Positions 1 through 7,572 of a stretch of DNA of 37,728 nucleotides are shown here, piece by piece. Under the pieces are notes generated by a model. That model had not been told where the DNA came from. It worked only from the letters and a program-made list of their open reading frames with translations, and did not search any database. Source of the DNA: Achromobacter sp. Marseille-Q4962 (GTDB lineage Bacteria; Pseudomonadota; Gammaproteobacteria; Burkholderiales; Burkholderiaceae_B); NCBI RefSeq assembly GCF_943737005.1, contig NZ_CALSFU010000031.1:1-37728 (forward strand), given 5' to 3'. The translations under genes were made by a program, and so were the position numbers. Numbering within the stretch: the first letter of the stretch is position 1; each line of letters begins with the position of its first letter.

Positions 1-41
1 GCCATTACCTTGATCTCCACTGCTTGCTCCTGAGTCAACAT
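1..41 (-). CDS. istA: IstA-like transposase, N-terminal 13 codons only
   Basis: The minus strand from 41 reads MLTQEQAVEIKVMA before the window ends. This matches the usual N-terminus of IS21-family IstA transposases, which continue into a helix-turn-helix with an arginine-rich recognition helix. IstA is the DDE transposase and works with the ATPase IstB. Only the first residues are visible, so the family call depends on this short stretch plus the terminal repeats just upstream of it. Confidence 0.55.
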   Translation of the reverse strand, partial: MLTQEQAVEIKVM

Positions 42-127
42 TGTCGGTGGCCAAAAAGCCACCATCATTGCCCAGGTGGGTCAGATTTACTCCGACGGGG
101 TGGGTCAGTATTACACCGGCGCTAACA
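1..127 (-). mobile_element. Terminal end of an IS21-family insertion sequence (cut by window edge)
   Basis: Read on the minus strand, the sequence begins TGTTAGCGCCGG at 127. It carries two imperfect direct repeats ending in TGACCCACC (about 98-120 and 75-97) and then runs into the start of an istA-like reading frame. A TG terminus with serial subterminal repeats of about 20 bp just ahead of istA is the known layout of IS21-family ends. The rest of the element lies left of the window. The exact boundary at 127 is inferred from the TGTTAG end; the target duplication cannot be checked because the other end is missing. Confidence 0.65.
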
Positions 128-420
128 TTTATCGGTCTGTGCCCCATAGGCTTGACTCGGTTCGCCATCGCGACCAGCGCCGTCATGCTCGATGTAGCAC
201 AGATGCTTGGGGAGCAACAGTGGGCCAGCGTTAGGGGATAATGCCTGTGGCATTGAAGCGGCACTCACGGCGCATGAGCAGACGCTTCCCCCGCGCAGCA
301 CGGCTGCTGCCAGCGATATAACGCAGAACTATCGACACTTCTACAGCAACGCTCCCCGGGAGCTTTTCGCCGCGTATTAGCTGCGAGGCGCTTCGATTGC
401 GCACCGCCGCGATGTCCGCT
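128..420. other. No gene recognised; flank of the IS21-family element
   Basis: About 290 bases lie between the IS end and the stop codon of the minus-strand hydrolase. Short open frames exist on both strands, but none has a recognisable domain or a ribosome binding site. This may be debris of a gene cut by the insertion, but I could not identify one. Confidence 0.4.
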
Positions 421-1209
421 TCACCCCTTCCCTGGCAGTGAACGGCAGAAATTCTCAATCAATGGAGTCAATGCATCCGGTGTTTCTAACATAGGCAAAT
501 GCCCTGCATCTGGTACTACGGTCATGACGGCTTGCGATACGCGGGGAAGTAATTCTTTCCTCAGTACCTCGGGCGAATCCACGCGATCCCGCTCGCCTGC
601 AATAACAAGCGTAGGTACGTCGATGGCACCTACCTGTCCAGTGATGTCTTCCAAGCTGGTCGCTCTGGGCCAAGCTAGCTTGGCCGCGGGCGCGCCACGC
701 AAGCTGTCCGCGATCACTTGTTCGCGATCCTCCGCTGACAGTGGGAGGGCCGTCAGCACGTTGTCGATAGTCGCCTCCACTGTTTCGCGATTTGCGTAGG
801 CTCCTGCCATCATTTCGCGTGCCTCTTTCGGCAAGATCATTGGCGATGGCGGTGAAGGAGCGATGAGAACCAGCCCGACCAGTCCGACAGGCCGCCGCGA
901 CGCCATAAGCTGAGCGACCTTGCCCCCCATAGAGTGACCGATCAGAACGTAGCGCTTCGGGTGCAGCGCTGCGATCACGCCCTCCGCATCGGCTGCAAGG
1001 TCTGCCAGCCCGTAGCCCATCGAAGGCGCGTCGGATTGACCCCAGCCGCGATGATCGAGAGCAAGCGTATGGAAGTTCGGCGCCAGCCTGGAGCAGACAT
1101 GCTTCCAAGTGCGAGACGAGCCGCCCCAGTAATGCAGAAAAACGAGTGACGGATCGCCTTGCCCTTGTTCCTCGACATGGATCTCTATGCCGTTCGATTC
1201 GACCTTCAT
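421..1209 (-). CDS. Alpha/beta-fold hydrolase
   Basis: The 262-residue protein has the alpha/beta hydrolase fold. An oxyanion-hole motif HYWGG lies at 26-30, a nucleophile elbow GHSMGG puts the serine at 93, an acidic residue in GERDRVD sits near 208, and a catalytic histidine in DAGHLPM is at 237. There is no signal peptide, so it should be cytosolic. Family members cleave esters, lactones or C-C bonds; the substrate here cannot be read from sequence. It is divergent from a LysR-type regulator 129 bp away, the usual arrangement when the regulator controls the enzyme gene. Motif spacing and length are normal for an intact enzyme. Confidence 0.85.
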   Translation of the reverse strand: MKVESNGIEIHVEEQGQGDPSLVFLHYWGGSSRTWKHVCSRLAPNFHTLALDHRGWGQSDAPSMGYGLADLAADAEGVIAALHPKRYVLIGHSMGGKVAQLMASRRPVGLVGLVLIAPSPPSPMILPKEAREMMAGAYANRETVEATIDNVLTALPLSAEDREQVIADSLRGAPAAKLAWPRATSLEDITGQVGAIDVPTLVIAGERDRVDSPEVLRKELLPRVSQAVMTVVPDAGHLPMLETPDALTPLIENFCRSLPGKG

Positions 1210-1308
1210 TGGAACATCCTTTTGCTAAAGCCCACCGGGGATCGGCTGGCTACAGTGCTAGGCTAGACCCATTCCGTTCGGCCGATAATTGGCCTAGATT
1301 TATTACCA

Positions 1309-1321
1309 CCTGATAATCAGG
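1309..1321. promoter_or_regulatory. Perfect 13-bp palindrome in the divergent LysR/hydrolase promoter region
   Basis: CCTGATAATCAGG is a perfect palindrome 17 bp upstream of the LysR start codon and about 100 bp upstream of the hydrolase start, in the 129-bp divergent spacer. LysR-type proteins bind interrupted dyads in such spacers and often repress their own gene, so this is a candidate operator. A second, imperfect GGCC-N7-GGCC element lies at 1280-1294. Confidence 0.45.
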
Positions 1322-1338
1322 ATATCGAATGAGGTGGT

Positions 1339-2265
1339 ATGGATAGATTGCTCAGCATGGCGGTGTTCGTCTCCGCAGTCGAAGAAGGCAGCTTGGTAAG
1401 CGCCGCTCGGCGGTTTGGCCTGTCACCCTCGATGGCGGGCAAGCACGTTTCCGCGATCGAGGGACAGTTGAAAGTTCGGTTGCTTCAACGCAGTACGCGC
1501 AAGTTGACGCTAACAGATGTAGGGCGGTCCTACTACACGCGATGCAAGCGCTTACTGGAAGAGTACGAGGACGCGAATCGCGAAGCCCAGGACGCGCAAC
1601 AGAGTGTGCGTGGAATGTTGCGCGTGGCTGCGCCGACAACCTTTGGGGCACTGCATCTTGGTCGCGTTGTATCGAATTATCTGGCTGAATACCCCGATGT
1701 CTCGATCGAGACCACGCTGAGCGATCGCTATGTCGATCTACTGGCAGATGGCATCGACATTGCTATCCGCATCGGCCGTCTGCAAGACTCCGATCTCGTT
1801 GCTCGGCGGCTCGCCTCGTGTCGCATGATGTTCTGCGCAGCGCCATCCTTTTTGGCACGACATGGCGAGCCGAAAACCATCGAACAGCTCCGCCAGGCAC
1901 CTCGGCTTGCTTTCTCCCAGGCGGTTTCAGCCGGAGACTGGAGCGTTACGGATGCTAACGGCCAGACATATCACATTGATGGTGAGATCCGGCTCGCTGC
2001 AAACAACATGCAGATGCTGCTCGCGGCAGCGCTGACAGGGGCGGGGGTGGTCTACGGCCCCAGCTTCGTGTTCGAGCAGTCCATCGCCAGCGGTGCGCTT
2101 CGTGTCCTGCTGGCCGACCACAAAACAACTGATTTGGCGATTCATGCCATCTATCCGAGCAAGCGGCATGTGTCGTTGAAAGTTCGCCGCTTCATCGAGC
2201 ATCTGAGCATGAGCTTCGGCGACACGCAGCCATGGGATCTCATGCATAGGAGCACTACGGCTTGA
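1339..2265 (+). CDS. LysR-type transcriptional regulator
   Basis: The 308-residue protein has an N-terminal winged helix-turn-helix (about residues 1-60, including GSLVSAARRFGLSPSMAGKH), a linker helix, and a C-terminal periplasmic-binding-like effector domain. The start is supported by GAGG five bases before the ATG. It is divergent from the alpha/beta hydrolase at 421-1209, so that gene is its likely target. The sequence resembles the large subgroup with an SRY(V)DLLADGIDIAIR-like core, whose effectors vary. No frameshift or missing region is seen. Confidence 0.9.
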   Translation: MDRLLSMAVFVSAVEEGSLVSAARRFGLSPSMAGKHVSAIEGQLKVRLLQRSTRKLTLTDVGRSYYTRCKRLLEEYEDANREAQDAQQSVRGMLRVAAPTTFGALHLGRVVSNYLAEYPDVSIETTLSDRYVDLLADGIDIAIRIGRLQDSDLVARRLASCRMMFCAAPSFLARHGEPKTIEQLRQAPRLAFSQAVSAGDWSVTDANGQTYHIDGEIRLAANNMQMLLAAALTGAGVVYGPSFVFEQSIASGALRVLLADHKTTDLAIHAIYPSKRHVSLKVRRFIEHLSMSFGDTQPWDLMHRSTTA

Positions 2266-2406
2266 GGTTGCCCCTGAGCCCTGGAATGCATAGCCCCAGC
2301 CCTGAGAATGCCGGGCGTTGGACGCGCCCCAAACGTAGCGTGGCGGTTGCCTTGCTCAAACAGCAGTCGAGCGCTTGTCTTCGTGGTGCGTCCGCTGGCC
2401 TCGCCT

Positions 2407-2982
2407 CTAGGCCGGCAGAAGCCCGGTTGCCCTGTAGCTCGTGATCAACGTATCGAAAAGACTTAAGTCGGAACGCCCACGTGCCATCAGCTGCGCTCCT
2501 GTGATTGCAGCATAGATGGCCTGCGCGCGTTCTTTCGCGATGTTCGGATTGACAATCCCGGCGCTCGCCAAAACCTTAGCCAGCCATGTGATATGCACAT
2601 CAGAGAATGTTCGAACTTCTTGCCTCACATTCTCGGGAAGGTCATCGTATTCAGCCGTCATGAAACTGCACAGGCAGATGCGGTTGTCGTTCTCCAGCGC
2701 CTTCCTGAACATATTGGGATATCTGCGCAAGCAATCTGTGGGGTCCGGAAGCCTATTCAACAGTTCTTCCAATTGCGTCGACGAATTTTCCCAGTATCGT
2801 CTGGCAACTGCAGCAGCAAGAGCCGCCTTGCTCGGGAAATGATGGTAAAGACTTGCAGGTTTGACACCGACTTCTTCGGCCAAGCGGCGCACGTTCAAGC
2901 CACCGTAACCGTGTGCTTGGGCGATTCGTGTTGCAATGGACAAGATCTTGTCACTGGAGTTCGTGTTTCTCTGACTCTCCAC
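2407..2982 (-). CDS. TetR/AcrR-family transcriptional regulator
   Basis: This is a 191-residue repressor-type protein. The N-terminal helix-turn-helix spans about residues 12-55, with VRRLAEEVGVKPASLYHHF as the typical TetR recognition region, followed by an all-helical ligand domain. The start codon is GTG at 2982; no upstream ATG fits. It lies 83 bp downstream of the GST gene on the same strand and may be cotranscribed with it. The only strong palindrome nearby is upstream of the GST gene, which suggests that TetR represses the pair and is relieved by an electrophile. That regulatory link is inference. Confidence 0.88.
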   Translation of the reverse strand: MESQRNTNSSDKILSIATRIAQAHGYGGLNVRRLAEEVGVKPASLYHHFPSKAALAAAVARRYWENSSTQLEELLNRLPDPTDCLRRYPNMFRKALENDNRICLCSFMTAEYDDLPENVRQEVRTFSDVHITWLAKVLASAGIVNPNIAKERAQAIYAAITGAQLMARGRSDLSLFDTLITSYRATGLLPA

Positions 2983-3065
2983 GGCTGTCGCCCTCGACTT
3001 GTGTAATGACGCTCCACTGCGGTATCTTGTCTTGCGACCGTCTGGTTACGAGTACGTCGAACGGC

Positions 3066-3755
3066 CTACCTGCGAGCAAATGCGGGTTGGCTCTTTACGC
3101 TGGGGCGCATTTTCATCCTTTCGTACCATGCCAAGAGCGCCGTGCATTCGGCGGGTACCGCCAAGTCGACGATATCAGCGAATATCAGTCCGGCGATGAC
3201 CGTAATGTCGGCCATGGAGAACGCGTCGCCGGCAACATAAGCTCGCTTGCGAAGCACATCGTCGAAATAATGCATGCCTCGCAAGGCCTTGTCGCGCTGC
3301 CTGAGTCCCCATTCCCTGTTCTGGTATTGCTCCACCAGTGGCCCCAAACCCGGCGTTCCATGGTGGAAGTAAACACTGATGGCGTCAAGCAGCTCCAGTT
3401 CGGCGCGCTTGCTCATCATGTGAATCATTCCCCTCTCGAACGCTGTGGAGCCCGTCAAAACCGGACCGCCGACAAGCGCATCGAGATACTCCGTGATGGC
3501 GGTGCACTCGGCAATGCACGTTCCATCCGCAAGCTCAAGCACCGGAACCGTTCCGGAGTAGTTTTTATCCGAGATGAACCTGGGATCCTTGTGCTCCCCC
3601 TTGCGGAGATCAACCATCACGAACTCCACGCGTGACTGGAGGTTTTTTTCTGCTAGGGCGATCCGGACACGCGTCGGGTAAGGGCCCCGAGGGAAGTCGT
3701 AGATCTTCAGCGGAAATCCCGCCTCACCATCGACTGGTCCTGCAACCGCACTCAT
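3066..3755 (-). CDS. Glutathione S-transferase family protein
   Basis: An N-terminal thioredoxin-like domain (KIYDFPRGPYPTRVRIALAEKN, with SGTVPVLEL and ECTAITEYL as the cis-proline and glutathione-gamma-glutamyl contacts) is followed by an all-helical C-terminal domain with the DxTVxAG-like cap. It should conjugate or reduce electrophiles with glutathione in the cytosol. I chose the ATG at 3755 over the one at 3770 because GGAGAG sits 7 bases before it, inside the longer alternative. It is followed by a TetR regulator on the same strand, and the region upstream holds a perfect 14-bp palindrome. The substrate is unknown. Confidence 0.85.
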   Translation of the reverse strand: MSAVAGPVDGEAGFPLKIYDFPRGPYPTRVRIALAEKNLQSRVEFVMVDLRKGEHKDPRFISDKNYSGTVPVLELADGTCIAECTAITEYLDALVGGPVLTGSTAFERGMIHMMSKRAELELLDAISVYFHHGTPGLGPLVEQYQNREWGLRQRDKALRGMHYFDDVLRKRAYVAGDAFSMADITVIAGLIFADIVDLAVPAECTALLAWYERMKMRPSVKSQPAFARR

Positions 3756-3816
3756 TCGAGAACTCTCCATGTGGTGAATTCGTATCGGTCAACAACCGAT
3801 AACGATCCGAGAATAC

Positions 3817-3830
3817 CTAACGATCGTTAG
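3817..3830. promoter_or_regulatory. Perfect 14-bp palindrome upstream of the GST gene, candidate TetR operator
   Basis: CTAACGATCGTTAG is a perfect dyad 62 bp upstream of the GST start codon. A related half-site (AACGATC) occurs again at about 3801-3807. Size and symmetry fit a TetR-dimer operator, and the TetR gene is immediately downstream of the GST gene. Confidence 0.55.
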
Positions 3831-4259
3831 TTAGAATGCTATTCCGTAGCAATGGCGATGTCAACTGCATCGCCGTCGCACCTGCCGGTCAAGCCATGTG
3901 ATCGTTTGCACTCCCCAGCGACACCTCATTCGCCTCCGACCGCTGGGTTGCATTCATGCGTGACCAAGCGCGCCGGGATGAGGTTCGTCAACGAGATTGT
4001 GCGCATCACAAATGAAGCACTGAAGTCCGCTGCCGCGGCTGTTGCTGGACTCTGGCGGCGCAACCTCGGCGAGGGCTCAAGCGCGATCTCGCCCAGCGCA
4101 GTCTGCTGCCGGGGATGGTGGAATCGGCGTTGTTGATGGGGCATTGCAACAGTGCCGATGTGTGATCCGCCTGGCATCGGCCTCTCGAGTGCGTGATCGC
4201 CTTTGGCGTCACGATGACTCCTCCCCTGGAAATGCTTATTGCTGCCTTTTGATGGCGTT
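3831..4259. other. Gene-free stretch; nothing recognised
   Basis: About 430 bases separate the GST promoter from the stop codon of the next LysR gene. Open frames on both strands are short, alanine- and arginine-rich and lack start signals or known motifs. It may hold decayed sequence, but I could not match any fragment to a family. Confidence 0.4.
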
Positions 4260-5153
4260 TCAACTCGTCGCCAAATATTTTGCCGTGAAGTCAAGAAACG
4301 CGCGTACTTTGGCGGACGACACCTCGCTGCGTTCCAGGTAGGTCGCGTAGATGTCGGCGTTGGGTAGCCTCCAGTCACCCAGTAATGGGATCAGTTCGCC
4401 CCGGGCCAGGTAGGGTGCGATTTCCCACGCTGAGCGGATGGCGATGCCATGGCCGTCCAGCGTCCAACGCAGCACGGCGTTGCCATCGTTGCTCGATAGC
4501 ACATTGTCGACTTTAACCGTCTCGGTGGACTTTCCGCGGCGGAAATGCCAAGCGCCGTAGGCTGCATCGTTTTCCCGAACGATCAAGCAGGCGTGACGCA
4601 CCAAGTCGTGCGGAATGTTCGGCTTACCGTTCCGGGCAACATAGGCCGGCGAAGCGCATACAAGACGGTGATTGCGCAGCAACAACCTTGCATTGATCCG
4701 GGTGCTGGGAGGATCGCCGAAGCGGATGCCGATGTCATAACCGTGTTCGCGCAGGTTCAAGGGCTGGTCGGTCAATTGCAGTTGCACCCGTATGGCGGGA
4801 TAGCGGGCAACGAACGCCGAAATGGCCGGTGCCACCCGTGCACGACCGAAACCGTATGAGGCATTGACACGGAGCAGTCCGGCCGGTTCGGCATGGCCGC
4901 GGATCAGCACTTGCTCAAGTTCCTGCAATTCCCCGAGCAGGCGTGATCCCTCGGCCAGGTAGCGTTCGCCCTCCGGCGTGAGCGTCAGGCGTCGTGTCGT
5001 GCGATGAGTCAGGCGCACGCCGAGCCGCTTTTCCAAATGCGCCAAGCGCTTGCTGACCGCTGGCGGGGTGACGCCAAGTTCGCGCGCGGCCGCAGCCAAG
5101 CTGCGATGGCGCGCCACTAGGGTGAAAAGGCGGATGTCGGAGAACTCGGACAT
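4260..5153 (-). CDS. LysR-type transcriptional regulator (of the dehalogenase-LeuCD operon)
   Basis: The 297-residue regulator has an N-terminal winged helix-turn-helix (RSLAAAARELGVTPPAVSKRL at about 17-37, then RTTRRLTLTPEG) and an effector domain ending in the usual RAFLDFTAKYL helix. The start is supported by GGAG six bases upstream of the ATG. It is divergent from the dehalogenase gene, with a TTGAAT-N7-ATTCAA dyad in between, so it very likely controls that operon. The N-terminal half closely follows the AaeR/DsdC-like large subgroup common in beta-proteobacteria. The effector is unknown; a halo-acid or a product of the LeuCD step is a guess. Confidence 0.9.
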   Translation of the reverse strand: MSEFSDIRLFTLVARHRSLAAAARELGVTPPAVSKRLAHLEKRLGVRLTHRTTRRLTLTPEGERYLAEGSRLLGELQELEQVLIRGHAEPAGLLRVNASYGFGRARVAPAISAFVARYPAIRVQLQLTDQPLNLREHGYDIGIRFGDPPSTRINARLLLRNHRLVCASPAYVARNGKPNIPHDLVRHACLIVRENDAAYGAWHFRRGKSTETVKVDNVLSSNDGNAVLRWTLDGHGIAIRSAWEIAPYLARGELIPLLGDWRLPNADIYATYLERSEVSSAKVRAFLDFTAKYLATS

Positions 5154-5184
5154 GATGCTCCAATTCGTTCTTATAAGTTATGAA

Positions 5185-5203
5185 TTGAATAAATATAATT
5201 CAA
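5185..5203. promoter_or_regulatory. LysR-box dyad TTGAAT-N7-ATTCAA
   Basis: A perfect 6-bp-arm inverted repeat with a 7-bp AT-rich spacer lies in the divergent spacer between the LysR gene (start 5153) and the dehalogenase gene (start 5257). Outer GTTAT and ATAAC arms extend the symmetry. It contains the T-N11-A core typical of LysR recognition sites. The surrounding AT richness contrasts with the GC-rich genes on both sides. Confidence 0.6.
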
Positions 5204-5256
5204 TAACGCCGTTCTAATGCAGGAATAGAATGGCCGTCGGAACATGGAGGCAAGGT

Positions 5257-6135
5257 ATGTTCGAAGGCTTTTCCGACGTATCCGCCACGGTCGATGGCAT
5301 CAAGATTCATGCGTTGATGGCCGGCACCGGGCCGGCGCTGCTTCTGCTGCATGGACACCCTCAGACACACGCGATCTGGCACAAGGTGGCTCCGACGCTG
5401 GCGCGGCAATTCACGGTTGTCGTTGCGGACCTGCGCGGCTATGGCGACAGCGGGAAGCCGCCAGGCGAGCCAGACCACGCCAACTATGCCAAGCGTCGGA
5501 TGGCCTTGGACCAAGTGCGATTAATGCAGGCGCTGGGCCTGCCGACGTTCGCGGTGATCGGTCATGACCGGGGGGGGCGGGTCGCGGCGCGGATGGCGCT
5601 GGATCATCCAGATGTGGTATCCCGCCTGGTCACGCTGGATGTGGCACCCACGCTGGCGATGTACCAGCAGACCTCATTCGAATTCGCGCACGCCTACTGG
5701 CACTGGTTCTTCCTCGTGCGACCGTCGCCTTTCCCAGAGACGTTGATCCGGGCCGACCCGGATCTCTACCTGAAGCAGACCATGGGAGCCCGCAGTGCCG
5801 GCCTGAAGCCTTTCGCGCCGGAGGCCTATGCTGCCTATCTGCGTTGCCTGTCCGATCCGGCAACCGCACATGGCATCTGCGAGGACTACCGTGCCTCGGT
5901 AGGTATCGACCTCGAACACGATCAGGCCGATCTTGCCGCGGGCAAGCAGATCCAATGTCCCTTCCTGGCATTGTGGGGACGCGATGGCGTGATCGAACGG
6001 TGCTTCGACCCTCTGGCCGAGTGGCGCCGCTGGAATCCCGGCGTAAAGGGTATGGCGCTGCCCTGCGGCCACTACATCCCGGAGGAAGCACCCGAGGTGT
6101 TGCTCGATCACGTCCTCGCCTTCCTGCCTTCATGA
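5257..6135 (+). CDS. Fluoroacetate/haloacetate dehalogenase-like alpha/beta hydrolase
   Basis: The 292-residue protein matches the fluoroacetate dehalogenase active site. From the ATG at 5257: nucleophile Asp104 with Arg105 and Arg108 (GHDRGGR), Asp128, the halide-pocket His149-Trp150 (AYWHWFF), Tyr211 and catalytic His272 (CGHYIPEE). In the studied enzyme RPA1163 these residues are D110, R111, R114, D134, H155, W156, Y219 and H280, so the spacing is nearly identical. The family hydrolyses haloacetates to glycolate by an Asp ester intermediate. I chose this start over 5230 because GGAGG lies 6 bases before it. It is first in an operon with LeuC- and LeuD-like genes. Close homologues can act on other 2-halo acids or on epoxides, so the substrate is not proven. 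Confidence 0.8.
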   Translation: MFEGFSDVSATVDGIKIHALMAGTGPALLLLHGHPQTHAIWHKVAPTLARQFTVVVADLRGYGDSGKPPGEPDHANYAKRRMALDQVRLMQALGLPTFAVIGHDRGGRVAARMALDHPDVVSRLVTLDVAPTLAMYQQTSFEFAHAYWHWFFLVRPSPFPETLIRADPDLYLKQTMGARSAGLKPFAPEAYAAYLRCLSDPATAHGICEDYRASVGIDLEHDQADLAAGKQIQCPFLALWGRDGVIERCFDPLAEWRRWNPGVKGMALPCGHYIPEEAPEVLLDHVLAFLPS

Positions 6136-7572
6136 ATGTCCTCGAGCCTGCCCATGCCAGCGACGACGCTTTACCGAAAACTGGTCGATTCGCACACCGT
6201 CGAACGCCTGGATGTCGACAACGTGCTGCTATATGTCGACCTGCACATCATGAACGAATACACCAGCCCACAAGCTTTTGCAGGACTGGCGCAACGTGGA
6301 TTGCGGGTGCGGCGCCCACACCAGCAAATGGGCGTGGTCGATCACGTCATCCCCACGCGCCCGGTGCCGATCGCGGCGCGTACGATCGACATCGCCCCCG
6401 CCGCACGGCAAGCGGCGAACTTTGCCGCCAACTGTGCTGAGCAGGGGATCGAGCTGTTCGACGTGCGTGATCCGATGCAAGGAATCGAGCATGTCGTCGC
6501 GCCGGAACTTGGCCTGATCCGTCCCGGCATGGTCGTATTATGCGGCGACAGCCATACCACGACCTACGGTGCCCTCGGGGCACTCGGGTTCGGGATCGGC
6601 ACGTCGGAAGTGGAGCATGTGCTTGCCACGCAGACTCTGGTGTACCGCGTGGCCAAGGACATGCGAATCCAAGTCGATGGTCGACTGCCTCTGGGGACGA
6701 CGTCCAAGGACCTGATCTTGCACATCATCGCCAAGATCGGAGCACAAGGCGCGCGTGGCTATGCGGTCGAGTATGTCGGCGAAGCTATCGCCGCACTGTC
6801 CGCCGAGGCGCGCATGACCTTGTGCAACATGACCGTGGAAGCCGGTGCCCGCGCGGCGCTGATCGCGCCTGACGCGATCACATCCGACTACGTGTCCGAG
6901 CGGATCTGCAATATGGACGACGCTGCGCTGGCGGCCGCGCACACGGCATGGAAGCAACTCCGCACGGACGCATCGGCGCGTTTCGATGCCGAGCATCGCT
7001 TCGATGCTTCCGAGGTCGCCCCCTATGTCACCTGGGGGACCAGTCCCGACCAGGCGCTGCCGGTGAATGGCACCGTGCCGCCATTGAGCGACGCCTCGGG
7101 TGATATCGAGAAGGCAACTTGGCACAAGGCGCTGGATTACATCGGCTTGGCGCCTGGCACGCCGATCGAAGGTATTCCGATCGACCGCGTGTTCATCGGT
7201 TCGTGTACGAATGCCCGCATCGAGGACCTGCGCGAGGTGGCGCGGGTGGTGCAGGGGCGCAAGGTTGCACCAAGCGTGCGGGCGATGGTGGTGCCTGGCT
7301 CCGGGCTGGTCCGTGACCAGGCCGAACGCGAAGGGATCGCGCAGGTGCTGGTCGAGGCAGGGTTCGAATGGCGACAGCCGGGCTGTTCGATGTGCCTGGC
7401 GATGAACGACGACGTACTCGCGCCGGGCGAGCGTTGCGCCTCTACGACCAACCGCAACTTCGAGGGTCGGCAGGGCCGGGGCAGCCGCACGCATCTGATG
7501 AGTCCGGCCATGGCTGCCGCTGCCGCAATCGCCGGACGCATCGTCGACATTCGCAAGGAGTTCCGTGCATGA
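6136..7572 (+). CDS. leuC: LeuC-type aconitase-family dehydratase, large subunit
   Basis: The 478-residue protein belongs to the 3-isopropylmalate dehydratase large-subunit family (aconitase superfamily). It has GDSHTTTYGALGALGFGIGTSE and the [4Fe-4S] cysteines Cys357 (GSCTNARI) and Cys417/Cys420 (PGCSMCLAMN). It is full length. The ATG directly follows the dehalogenase stop; an internal ATG at residue 7 is also possible. The small subunit overlaps by 4 bp. LeuCD isomerises 2- to 3-isopropylmalate, but relatives act on citramalate, maleate, dimethylmalate and similar acids. With no leuA or leuB here and a dehalogenase upstream, a catabolic 2-hydroxy-acid substrate seems more likely than leucine synthesis. 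That is inference. Confidence 0.88.
   Translation: MSSSLPMPATTLYRKLVDSHTVERLDVDNVLLYVDLHIMNEYTSPQAFAGLAQRGLRVRRPHQQMGVVDHVIPTRPVPIAARTIDIAPAARQAANFAANCAEQGIELFDVRDPMQGIEHVVAPELGLIRPGMVVLCGDSHTTTYGALGALGFGIGTSEVEHVLATQTLVYRVAKDMRIQVDGRLPLGTTSKDLILHIIAKIGAQGARGYAVEYVGEAIAALSAEARMTLCNMTVEAGARAALIAPDAITSDYVSERICNMDDAALAAAHTAWKQLRTDASARFDAEHRFDASEVAPYVTWGTSPDQALPVNGTVPPLSDASGDIEKATWHKALDYIGLAPGTPIEGIPIDRVFIGSCTNARIEDLREVARVVQGRKVAPSVRAMVVPGSGLVRDQAEREGIAQVLVEAGFEWRQPGCSMCLAMNDDVLAPGERCASTTNRNFEGRQGRGSRTHLMSPAMAAAAAIAGRIVDIRKEFRA

Noticed and set aside
41..241. 66-codon ORF from 41 to 241
   Set aside because: It runs through the IS21 terminal repeats into the flank, has no start signal and matches no family.
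3852..4136. 94-codon plus-strand ORF before the second LysR gene
   Set aside because: No ribosome binding site, no recognisable motif and low-complexity composition; more likely noncoding or decayed.
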